This document shows, in pieces, positions 24,650 through 34,982 of a stretch of DNA of 64,000 nucleotides (positions within the stretch are counted from its first letter, which is position 1; each line of letters opens with the position of its first letter). The notes under the pieces were generated by a model. The model had not been told where the DNA came from, did no database searches, and was given only the letters and a program-made list of their open reading frames with translations. The translations under genes were made by a program, and so were the position numbers. The DNA lies in contig CP136066.1 in the NCBI GenBank assembly GCA_032622095.1, positions 154,903,152-154,967,151 of the forward strand, given 5' to 3'. This DNA comes from Siphonodentalium dalli. Its lineage: Eukaryota > Mollusca > Scaphopoda > Gadilida > Siphonodentaliidae.

Positions 24650-25210
24650 GTCAAAATACAAAAATGTTATTTTTTTAGAGTTATGTCCCTGGCTCTGCCC
24701 CTATTTGACCCAGTGACCCAATTTGAACAAATCTGAACCCCAGTCACCCAAGGTCCCTCCGTACCAAATATTAGCTAAATCGTCCAAATATTTTTGGAGA
24801 AGAAGTCATTCTAAGAATTACTATTATATGAGTTATGGCCCTGGTTTCTCAACTAATTGACCGGGTGACCTCATTTAAACAAATCTGAACACCAGTCACC
24901 CAAGGACCCTCCATACCAAATATTAGCTAAATCGGCCCAATGGTTCTGGACAAGAAGTCGTTGTAAGAATTACTATGGAGGAATCGAGTTATGGCCCTGG
25001 TTTCGCAACTATTTGACCCAGTGACCTCATTTGAACAAATCTGAATGAGAGTCACCTAGGGAACATCCACACCATATATGAACCAATTCGGTCTTACGGT
25101 TCCAGAGGAGAAGATATTCAAAGAATTGTTGACGGATGGACGGACGGATGGACGACAGACGAGTGATGACTATAGCTCCACCGGAGACATCGTCTCAGGT
25201 GAGCTAAAAA
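24650..25210 (+). repeat. tandem array, family B, second copy
   Basis: Three ~155-bp units (CAGTGACCTCATTTGAACAA, CATACCAAATATTAGCTAAA), then GGACGGACGGATGGACGACA, then the hairpin TAGCTCCACCGGAGAC/GTCTCAGGTGAGCTA at 25173-25206 and A5. Confidence 0.9.
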
Positions 25211-25361
25211 GCGAAAGCGAACGGACAGATAGATGACTAGATGGGCGGACAGATGGACCAATAACATAATATGTTATAAAACAGGCTGATAAAAACTGAC
25301 TGAAACAAACACCTCCAGATAAACAAAGAATAATAAATATGGAAAAGAATCAGGATCTTAC

Positions 25362-25453
25362 ACTCCCTCGTGGTGACGAACATCCATATAAAATCATCCA
25401 TTTCACTGAAATCTGATAACCCACATCGCTGACATAAATGCATGGTCCTAGGG
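25362..25453 (-). CDS. possible upstream exon of the RhoGEF gene
   Basis: A 92-nt segment with a strong acceptor (TTCTGTCTGTCTAG ends at 25454) and a consensus donor GTAAGAT at 25361. It encodes about 30 residues including MHLCQRCGLSDFSEMDDF and IWMFVTTRE. It ends with one base of a split codon, exactly what the exon at 21190 needs (it starts with two), giving Cys across the junction. I do not recognise the peptide; the CxxC and the acidic stretch are all that can be said. The phase match has a one-in-three chance of being accidental, so this stays a hypothesis. Confidence 0.4.
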
Positions 25454-26090
25454 CTAGACAGACAGAACAGTTGAACTGCAGGCTGGACACATGTAATATC
25501 TACATGTACCATTCCCTTCAAGCATGTCAGCATAATTAAGTAACAAGGTGATATGACCATATATGTCCAAGCATGGACATGTTCATAAAATAATATTGCA
25601 ACAGCCAGGGTTATGCAAATACCTCTAGTAGTGTGAGAATGACAATATTTATGAAATCCAGATGTGATGGTATAAGTCATTAAATCAGACATTGTACCAC
25701 CTGTTACAGTGTTTTCCTGAACAATAACAGGTACATTGCCTATGTGTGATAGGGCCACACTAGCCTTAATTCTCTATTAATAGCCTATTTAAGTGCTATT
25801 GTTATAGGGTATTATTAAAGAGGATTATCTCATTATTTGACCAGGGATACAACAGTTTGTTCTATCCAACTTATGGCATACAACTTATTATAGGTGTGAG
25901 GATGCTTTTATTCATGTTCTGAGAATTGAAATTTATGGAATAATAAAGATTTCTGATCATGTATTTGCTGTTTTATCATCTGTCATTTTTCTATTGCTGT
26001 TTCTCAGAAAGAACACATTGAATTTATAGTAAATGACAAATTATAAAATGCGTTGTTTCTCAATGAGTCTATTTTGGAATACTGGGTGTA

Positions 26091-26284
26091 CAGGAATGCC
26101 CTAAATAATCGACTCCTTAACCACAGCAGAATTATGGGTAATTTTTCAGGATTTAGTCGGAAATATGGCTTTTTACCATTGAGAGCTTTCCGATTAATGG
26201 CAACAAGCCATTTTTCCGAATAATCCTGAAAAATCACCCATAATTCTGCTGTGGTTAAGGAGTTGATTATTTAGGGCATTACTG
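26091..26284. mobile_element. palindromic MITE, copy 9
   Basis: CAGGAATGCCC after TA to GGGCATTACTG before TA; ~20 bp missing at the centre. Confidence 0.85.
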
Positions 26285-26313
26285 TAGTAGGACAACTGCT
26301 GACTAGTGCTACA

Positions 26314-26430
26314 CAGTAATGCCCTAAATAATCGACTCCTTAATAACAGCAGAATTATGGGTAATTTTTCAGGATTTAGTCGAAAATATGGCTTGTTGCC
26401 ATTCATCGGAAAATTATTTAGTGCATTACT
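26314..26430. mobile_element. palindromic MITE, copy 10 (right arm lost)
   Basis: Complete left arm from CAGTAATGCCC to CATTCATCGGAAA, joined directly to the last bases AATTATTTAGTGCATTACT. It mirrors copy 7. It lies 30 bp from copy 9. Confidence 0.85.
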
Positions 26431-26872
26431 CTTGAGGACTACTTTATTTTTAAAGATAGGGTAGGAGAAGGAGTTTGAATTTTTTTTTTCCTTCAAAAAA
26501 TCAGGTGGGAAGATAAAAACAAAAATCTCAAAATTTGAAATTGAATGTACTAGTAATACATATAAATTTTAGGCGTAATGGTCAAATTAACGCATCTGTA
26601 TTAGACGTGAAAGAATTAAGGCCATTAGGGAATATTTTAAAATGATTAGCAAAGTATGCTACTGCTGCAATTGTTCAGAAAGACTACCTCTGATTGGTGA
26701 ACAAGTGAATCTCTCGTAGGTTAACCCCAATACAGTCGGAAATAGTTTTATCACACAATTAGCCCCTAAATCCGGCCTCATATTTTTTAGTAACATGTGA
26801 ATTACCGGCATGGGCAGTGACGTGTAGTGCAATGATATCAATGTTAATGCCGGAAATTTATTATTATTTATT

Positions 26873-27185
26873 GTTATTTAGTGTTGACTGTGAGATAATC
26901 ATGGGTGATTGAACAATTTTGTCATCATGAAAAGACACATTTAAAATGTAACTATCATTTTTCTTGAAGGTGTCTTTACTTCCTCTTTGGTTGTGATAAG
27001 GAACTCAATATTAATTTTTGTTTAACCCCAAAACATTTGTAGATCATTTTTTCTTGCTAAAATGTGATTATGTGATAAAATGGATCTCAAATTCATCGCA
27101 ATTCTATATAAAAATTTATAAACCTCATCCACTCCATTTTATTCGAGCATTGCTAAAGCTCGGCTCAAATCGAATTGTGACTCAT
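26873..27185. repeat. dispersed repeat, inverted partner of 8757-9075
   Basis: See the partner. The two copies would allow an inversion of the 18 kb between them, which includes the DH exon at 20421-21190. Confidence 0.75.
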
Positions 27186-27189
27186 TATA

Positions 27190-27900
27190 ATCCTCTATTT
27201 ATGTGATATTCTGGCCTTCTTGATGCTCAATAATTATTACTAACTGGTTTTTTTTATACTAGACTGGGAGTAAATAAAATAAATGTTGACAGCAAATTTT
27301 ATTTATTTTCTACTCTGGAGATTTTTTGGTTAAGCAAACCAACAAAATAAAAATAAATGGCCAAGGAGTTAGGCTAATATAAAAACATTGCTAGATTTAC
27401 ATCCCATTCCGACCCTATTTTAAGTCCACTCCTCAATTTTATTTTTATTTGCATGTAAACTTTTTTGTCATGCATTAACCATCAAATTACGTTTTGATGT
27501 ATGTTTTGATGACCCATTAATCAGTCTATTTTGATAAAATTGGACAATCTAAATCACCGTGTATTATATAAAACAAGATACTGCTTCAATGTCTGGAACT
27601 GTCCATCACCATTTATGTCAAAAAGAATAAAATATAAAAGTAAAATTTGCCCTACCACCCTATTTTTCTGAAAAAGTAAGATGCATATCAAGCAATTTAT
27701 TTATATTGGCCTTATAATACTTTTGCTCAGGGGATTTGCTAGTTCACATTCAAAATTAGCCATTTTACCTCACTCTTAACAACAAAACTAACTAGTGTGG
27801 GCATATCTATAACTTATGACTGCTATACTCAGACAGATGGACCCAAAAATAAGCATTTTCATATAAACGAAGATGAATAACTATAGTACAAAAAAATAAA
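27190..27900. other. non-coding AT-rich
   Basis: Includes an imperfect inverted pair near 27250-27310 (AAATAAAATAAATGTTGACA). No gene. Confidence 0.45.
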
Positions 27901-27904
27901 ACGA

Positions 27905-28775
27905 AACAGTTGAATGTGCCATTAAATGTCCTCATAGTGGTGAACATCCATACACAATTTCATTGAGATCCGAGCATTACTGTTCAAGTTATGACCTGAA
28001 CGGACATCGGATGGACCAAACAGCCAACATGTCCAGATAAACAAACTTGAATAACTCTAGAATGGAAAAGCCAAACAGAACAATGGAACCCTCTATTGAA
28101 TGTCCTCACAGTGGTGAACATCCATACCAAATTTCATTGAGATCCCAGCACAACTGTTGAAGTTACGACATGAACAGACACCAGATGGACCAAAAAGCCA
28201 ACATTTCCAGATAAACAAAGATGTATAACTCTAGAATGGAAAATCCGAACAAAACGATGGCACCTTCTTTTTAATGTCCTCATAGTAGTGAACATCCATA
28301 CCAAATTTCATTGAGATCCCAGCACAACTGTTGAAGTTACGACATGAACAGACACCAGACAGACCAAAAAGCCAACATTTCCAGATAAACAAAGATGAAT
28401 AACTCGAGAATGGAAAATCCGAACAAAACGGTGGAACCCTGTATTGAATGCCCTCATAGTAGTGAACATCCATACCAAATTTCATTGAGATCCGAGCACT
28501 ACTGTTCATGTTATGACATGAACAGACACCAGACGGACCAAAAATCCAACATTTCCAGATAAACAAAGATGAATAACTCTAGAATGGAAAATCCTAACAA
28601 AACGATGGAACCCTCTATTTAATGTCCTCATAGTAGTGAACATCCATACCTAATTTCATTGAGATCCGAGCACTATTGTTCAAGTTATGACATGAACAGA
28701 CATCGGACGGACGTACGGACGCACGGACGGGTGCAAAACAGTATACCCCCCTTTTTTTTTTAAAGGGGGTATAAT
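27905..28775 (+). repeat. tandem array, family C with hairpin tail
   Basis: Five to six ~165-bp units with CCAGATAAACAAAGATGAAT, ACTCTAGAATGGAAAATCCG, AATGTCCTCATAGTAGTGAA and ACCAAATTTCATTGAGATCC. Ends GGACGGACGTACGGACGCAC, then hairpin TATACCCCC/GGGGGTATA at 28742-28773. Unit sequence is unrelated to A or B. Confidence 0.9.
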
Positions 28776-28833
28776 TACATGTATCTTCCATCACATAAGA
28801 CATCTCACCTTAGAGATATAAGTACAGTAATCT

Positions 28834-29035
28834 GAGTAATGCCATAAATAATCGACTCCTTAACCACAGCAGAATTATGGGTAACTTTCAGGATTTAGTC
28901 AGAAATATGCCTTGTTGCCATTCATCTGAAAGCTCTCAGTGAGAGCTTTCCAGTAAATGGCAACAAGCCATATTTCGGACCAAATCCTGAAGAGTTACCC
29001 ATAATTCTGATGTGGTTAAGGAGTCAATTATTATT
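28834..29035. mobile_element. palindromic MITE, copy 11 (ends degraded)
   Basis: AGTAATGCCATAAATAATC to AAGGAGTCAATTATTATTTA; both extreme ends are altered and the TA flanks lost. Confidence 0.8.
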
Positions 29036-29039
29036 TATG

Positions 29040-29925
29040 TATGGCCAGGTGATCGACCTGTCTGAGGTACTCCGGGGTAAGCCGATTTGGGGTGATCATA
29101 GTCCATGTGATTGATATAATACAGTAATTACAGAACAATATTTTAGGAGTTATTAGGCTTAATTTATTTCAAAATAATATTCGTTCAATGACACTCAAAA
29201 TTTCTTGACACTGCTTTACTGAACACTTTTACATTAAATTATATATCTTATGTTTTTGTAAGTGTATGTACATGTATCATTGTAACTCAATATATACTAT
29301 GATCTGCCTAAATAAAATAAAATAATCATCCCCAAGCTACGGTACGGTATCATGGTTTTCACCTTTTAGGGTCCCTTTCCCCAAGACAAATTTTCCCTTT
29401 CGACATATTCCCCTACCTGATCCACATTCACATCTACATCAACGGCACGTCTGCCACTAATTAAAACCCAACAAGGAATGATAAGTAAAGATAATTTTAT
29501 TTGCCAGCTAAATTGAGCTAATGTTGATCACCGGTGAAAATTTTTTCAGAAAAAAATTTTTTTCATCGACAATTACTGCCTTAATTTGAAAGATATCGAA
29601 GTGGTCATCGCTAAAAGCCATGTGTCTGATTCCGCCTGGTTTTGTCACAATTGCGATCTCAATTAACATTCTGTTCTGATTTATGATTATTTTGACCAGC
29701 TCCACATGTTAGCCGCTGAAGGTTGAGCAGGAATAGTTCATTCTGTACAAATATTTTTTTTAAAGTAGTGAAGTCGGACACAGAAATCAATTGCAAATTT
29801 TACGTTTCCTCTACCATTGGATTTAACCTGATGTTCTCTATTCAAAATTAGGGTACCTTCCGACACCATATTTATGCAGTGCCAAATGACAAAACCCTTA
29901 CATTACTCAACTCTTCAATTTGTTA
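29040..29925. other. non-coding; one unexplained open frame
   Basis: On the minus strand 29705-29560 an open frame reads IEIAIVTKPGGIRHMAFSDD and DHFDIFQIKAVIVDE, with better amino-acid balance than neighbouring chance frames. No domain is recognised and no clear splice sites were found, so I do not call a gene. Confidence 0.3.
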
Positions 29926-29930
29926 AAAAT

Positions 29931-30300
29931 AACAAGACAGTCAATGACTGTGGGGTCGCTCACCAGACTGCAAAGACTGATAAGACTGGGACTGTGGAGA
30001 CCAAAACAGTCAGCACTTTTCATAATCACTTTAAAAGAAGTAGATTTAAACAGGATATGTGGCTAGAGAGACTGTAAGTATGTAGATTGGTGAAAATCCA
30101 CCTTGAAATTGCCAACTGTACACTACTGATCACCCCCCATTTAAAAACAAATCTGAATTGCAGTCAAGGAAGAACATTCCATTCTATATAAGCCAAATAG
30201 TTCTTGCAAAACATATTTTAAGAATTACTATGCAGTGAAATAGTTAAGTCTCTGGCTCTGCCCTTATTTGACTTTGTGATCCCATTTTCACAAATCTGAT
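29931..30300 (+). repeat. family B, truncated copy with 5-prime module
   Basis: Repeats the module of 22980-23275 (AAGACTGATAAGACTGGGAC, AACAGGATATGTGGCTAGAG), then a single B unit. No tail. Confidence 0.85.
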
Positions 30301-31075
30301 AAGGATAAGATTTAAGTTCCCCAGTTGAAGTTGGTGATATTCACCCACTGGGCACCTCATTTATGAATTTTATCTTCTGCAAGTTAGGGGATATAGAAAC
30401 TTCCTAGAAGGGAAATTTAACTAACAACAATGTAAATTTGATACTGTAGATACTTCCCAGAAGATGAGGCCTAAGCAGAATGAGGTCTCCAGAAGGTGAA
30501 TTTGGTTATGCTAGCCCGCTGTGTGGGATAGCATCACAAAAAGCGTGTATGTTCCTACATTGTGCATGCCTGGCCTCAAGCAACACAATGTATTATACAA
30601 TCAAGCCTTGAAATAGTGTGAAAGTGTGTCTGTCATTTGCAGAATGAGGTCCCCAGAGGGTGAATTTAGTGATGCTATCCCGCACAGCGGGCTAGCATCA
30701 CTAAATTCACCCTCTGGGGACCTCATTCTGCTAGGGCCCCCAACTGCTATGGCAGACCTAGGATAAGATTGAAGTTCCCCAGTTGAAGTTGGTGATGTTC
30801 ACCCATTGGGCACCTCAATTAGGAATTTATCTTCTGCAAATTAGGGGATATAGAAACTTCCTAGAAGGGAAATGTAACTAACAACAATGTTAATTTGATA
30901 CTATAGATACTTCCCAGAAGATGAGGCCTAAGCAGAATGAGGTCTCCAGAGGGTGAATTTGGTGATGCTAGGCCGCTGTGTGGGATAGCATCACTAAATT
31001 CACCCTCTGGGGACCTCATTCTGCAAATGACATTAGTCCTGATATGAACAATACATGAGAGATTGGGAATTAATG
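30301..31075. repeat. direct and inverted repeat cluster, family G
   Basis: A ~270-bp unit (AAGTTCCCCAGTTGAAGTTG ... AGAATGAGGTCTCCAGA) occurs at about 30308-30535 and 30767-31025. Between them a ~90-bp perfect-looking palindrome at 30641-30731, GCAGAATGAGGTCCCCAGAG to CTCTGGGGACCTCATTCTGC, with centre CCCGCACAGCGGG. No coding. Confidence 0.85.
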
Positions 31076-31319
31076 ACATCTAGCAAATCTGCAGGAATGT
31101 TTATAAACATATCAAGATTGACATGATTGTGTCGGCATACCCAGCATATATACAGTTACAGCCAAAGTAAATGCTTCTTATTAATGATTCTGTCAAGAAT
31201 TTGAGTAAATTTTATTTTTGAGACCAGGCCAGGGTGGCAGAAGCAGTGCACTTGAATGAAGGGCCAGGGGCCACAACCTACAGAAATGTAATGGCATTAG
31301 TTTTTCAATTATCAAAAAA

Positions 31320-31500
31320 TGTTAAACAATATATATATATATTAAATTGACCATGGAGTTAAATACACTTTTTTTTTCTTTTTTTTTAAATATTCTAATA
31401 AAAAAAAACAATTCCACAGTTTTTTTAAATATTCTTTTATTTTTTAATATATCATTTCTTTTCTATTCTTTTCTTTTTTGGTTAAAGAGTTTAATCTGAA
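31320..31500. repeat. AT simple repeats and T-rich tract
   Basis: ATATATATAT near 31332 followed by long T runs with TTCTTTTC. Low complexity. Confidence 0.7.
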
Positions 31501-31504
31501 TTTT

Positions 31505-32056
31505 TTTTTTCTGAGTTATGTCCCTGGCCCCACCCACATTTGACCCAGTGACCTCATTTGAACAAATCTGAACCCCAGTCAACCAATGATCCTTCATACC
31601 AAATATGAACCCATTTGGCCTGATGGTATTCGAGAAGAAGATGTTTAAAAGAATTACTATGGAGGGAAAGAGTTATGGCCCTGGTTTCTCAACTAATCAA
31701 CCTGGTGACCTCATTTGAACAAATCTGGATGTGAGTCACCTAGGGAACATCCACACCAAATATGAACCCATTAGGCCTTATGGTTCTGGAAAAGAAGTCG
31801 TTATAAGAATTACTATGAAGGAATAGAGTTGTGGCCCTGCTTTCGCAACTATTTGACCCAGTGACCTCATTTGAACAAATCTGAATGAGAGTCACCTAGG
31901 GAACATCCACACCAAATATGAACCAATTCGGTCCAATGGAACTTTAGAAGAAGATGTTCAAAGAATTGTTGACGGACGGATGGACGGATGGACGGACGAC
32001 GGACGAGGAGTGATGACTATAGCTCCACCGGAGACTTCGTCTCAGGTGAGCTAAAA
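31505..32056 (+). repeat. tandem array, family B, third copy
   Basis: Three ~155-bp units, GGACGGATGGACGGATGGAC, and the hairpin TAGCTCCACCGGAGAC/GTCTCAGGTGAGCTA at 32020-32053 followed by A5. Nearly the same tail as 25173-25206. Confidence 0.9.
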
Positions 32057-32144
32057 AGCAATGATTCCTTGACTGAGAAATTCCCTCAGTGGGTATAGGG
32101 GTGTCAATCGCCCAACACCTAGCACAAACCCTGATGGTATTGTT

Positions 32145-33151
32145 GTGAAGATTAAATTGCACTCAATTTTCATTGTAAATACATGGACCAGGATGGCAAC
32201 CACTTGCAAATTCATGCTCAGGTCTGCTATCAGCAGGTGCAGAGGGAGTTCCAAAAGCCTTAAATTTACTACCAGTATAGATGCCTTAGACTTTACCAGT
32301 ACAACATTTGAACCACCAAAATTTATGATAGAGCATATAGCTATGTCAATTTTGAAGTCTGCCCCAACTGGCCGATTGATTATGACATTGACAGAACATG
32401 AGCTGGTGTTTATTAACGCATTTTAGATTTTTTTGTCTATGGTGCCTAAGGCTAAAACTAAACAGGTCAGGGCAAACCACTGTTCAATCTTAATAAGACT
32501 CATTGGTCTAATAAATACCGATCAGTCTTCCTGATGTACCGGTAGTACTAGTACATGTTCTGACTCATGCAAGATACCATTCTTTAGTTTAGGCTAGCTA
32601 TGGCAGCCTAGTGTTGTTGCTAAAGTTAAGAGCGGTATGCTGCTCTTTAGCAAGTTACTGTAAGTGCATGAAAAACTAAAGCACCGCTTTTAAGTCATGG
32701 CCTTTTGTTTTAATTCTAAAACCTTTAGTAGCAACATTACACGTTTTTTTTTGGAGAAATTATTAAGAAATTCCATGTAATCTAGGAATTTAAGATATAC
32801 ATGTAACTGTAATCACTCTATTCTATTACAAATTAGATTTTGTCTAAGATTGAATAAATGAAAAATGTTCAGGTTTCATTTCTGAGAAACACATATTTTC
32901 GGAAAACAATATTGACCTCATGTGATAATCATAACAAAAGTCACATGGGATGGGTGGAATTGTTAACGATATTTGTAAGTTTGTGTTCTTCTGTTCATCG
33001 ATCAAACAACCATGCAGTTGTATGCCGTTTACAGTTACCAGAACTTCTGAAGAAAATTAGTTTAGTATTTAAAGATATGGGCGGCGTTGGCAGTGGGTAT
33101 GCTGTTAAAATTTTCAGCTCCGTCAAAAACCGCCATAAACAGAAAGAATAG
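32145..33151. other. region with two unexplained open frames
   Basis: Plus-strand frames 32145-32426 (SIDALDFTSTTFEPPKF, IEHIAMSILKSAPTGRLIM) and 32858-33151 (LPELLKKISLVFKDMGGVGS) are longer than expected in AT-rich DNA. The first region is also open on the minus strand. No domain is recognised. They may be remnants. Confidence 0.25.
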
Positions 33152-33484
33152 TAAAATATAGACATACTTTGTTCTTATACCAATCAGAAATATGGCATAA
33201 ACAGTATGTTATTGTCAAATAGTTTTCCTTTGGTATGTAAACAAAAGCAAAAAACGATTAATACAGAACCTGGCTTTTGTTTAGATCCGGATATGGTAAA
33301 CATAAAGAGTGTTATTTGTTACTGTTTTCCTGATATGGAAATAATAAAGAGCGTTTATATAATTTGTGTGTGATTAACCAATAGAATTGCGCTGTGTTAT
33401 GTAAACAGAAGCAAAACTTCTGTAACATGAGCAGGTTCTTGTTTATGTACACCATCATACGTCTTGATAACAATATACTATTAT

Positions 33485-34619
33485 TAGTGATGTTCCGATA
33501 GTGGCCGATAATAGCCCATCGGATATTAATCATACCTCGCAGTTGAACATCGGCTTTTACCGATTGTCAAAACAAACAAAAACATTCTAGTATCTAAGCG
33601 CTATATGCATGCTTTAATAAACGTACACAATACAACCGTAGTATTGAATGTAAAACGCAGTTGTAACAACCTAAAAAGAAGTTATTGGCATCGTCCAAAC
33701 AGTCTGGTATGATTATATATATAAGCATGGCAATACACCTGTCCGATATATCCCGTGTAATATGAAGTTATTGGTTCAATCGCGTGGATACGAAATAGAT
33801 TCAACAACTGACCTCTGAGCACATGCCATGCTGTGACGTCACATGCTATGTCAATAATTTGAAGCATGTACCGGTACTGAATGAATTAGTACAGTCATGA
33901 TCAGAACTGTCTTCAATAATGACCAATGTGAGGAGGGGCATAATTAGCTTTTTCGTCTGTAAGGGACAATATGGTGAAGTAGTCCCAAATTGCACGTGTT
34001 TTTGTCGCTCCGCGAGTCGCCATTGTTATAATGTTGCTCTCATTACAAGTTACGGCGTACGCTATGAAATATGCTTAGCTCCACGTTGAACTCGGACGCG
34101 GTCTAGCAAAACAAAATTTGAGTAGGCGGAACTATAAAAGCTTCCCAGTTATTAAAAGACAAAAGGTGTGACCAATGGGAATTTGGGAAATCCCAGAAAA
34201 ATATGACACCAATTATTATCCATCATTTTAAATTAGTTAATAATGATCGCATTCCATACATTGTCGCAACTAACAAGTATTCAATCACGACCTTTATACC
34301 GTGTGCAAGTGTTCCCCTCACAGTGATAACGTTACTCTGAATCGGCACCTTTGATCGCTTTGTCAAAGCAACTACCGGCATACATCAAAGGTGCCCAGTG
34401 CACAACTGATGTCGGCAGAAATACTATATAATATATATAATTTTATGTATTTGGCTTTGAAACTATACCGGGATATGGAATGCAATGGGTGTATAATATA
34501 GGTCCATTATGGGAACAAACGCACAAAATATATAAACATCGGAATCGGAAATCGGCCGATTGTGCCTCTAGTTATCAGAAATCGGTCCGATGGGCTTTTT
34601 CATTATCGGAACATCACTA
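33485..34619 (-). mobile_element. hAT (ZBED-like) deletion derivative 2
   Basis: Minus-oriented copy of the 12899-14347 element: ends TAGTGATGTTCCGATA and TATCGGAACATCACTA, same subterminal AATCGGCCGATTTCCGATT repeats. Flanks ACTATTAT and CTATTTAT are a poor or shifted match to an 8-bp duplication. It retains the first codons of the transposase (34023-33934) and has lost everything up to beyond the C-terminus. Confidence 0.9.
33934..34023 (-). pseudogene. hAT transposase N-terminal fragment
   Basis: ATG at 34023 begins MATRGATKTRAIWDYFTILS, then LTDEKANYAP, before the frame passes into 3-prime non-coding DNA of the element. xxIWDYF is the usual opening of a BED zinc finger in ZBED-type hAT transposases; the zinc ligands lie in the deleted part. 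Deletion joint is close to 33934. Confidence 0.75.
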
Positions 34620-34982
34620 CTATTTATGCATCGATTATGTTTGGCATATGAACAAAACTATATAAATTTTAATATTCCTTCTGTTGATGGCCATTTGAAC
34701 AAATATGAATATTTCTGCAACGAACGCCGCCCGTGCCTTTACTAGTAAGCAGACATGTGCAGCTATTTTTTTTTGCAACATTTCAATCTGGCGCTGACTG
34801 AGACTGACTGGTGTGTGTATATGTATACATAAATGCAACCGGTGTGCATTTATGCATAAAACATTACGACAACGACCCCATCAGGCTCAGCGTGACTGTC
34901 TGTCAGTCACCAGAATTATTCATTTATATACCGGTACCGGTACATGATGATTTAAAATTTTAATTCAGAGACAGGGGAGCTC

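Noticed and set aside
25237-25758. 173-codon minus frame as a whole gene
   Set aside because: Only the central 92-nt part has splice signals and exon-like wording; the rest is hydrophobic, intron-like translation.
32145-32426. Protein-coding exon
   Set aside because: Open on both strands with no domain and no convincing splice sites; kept only as an unexplained frame.
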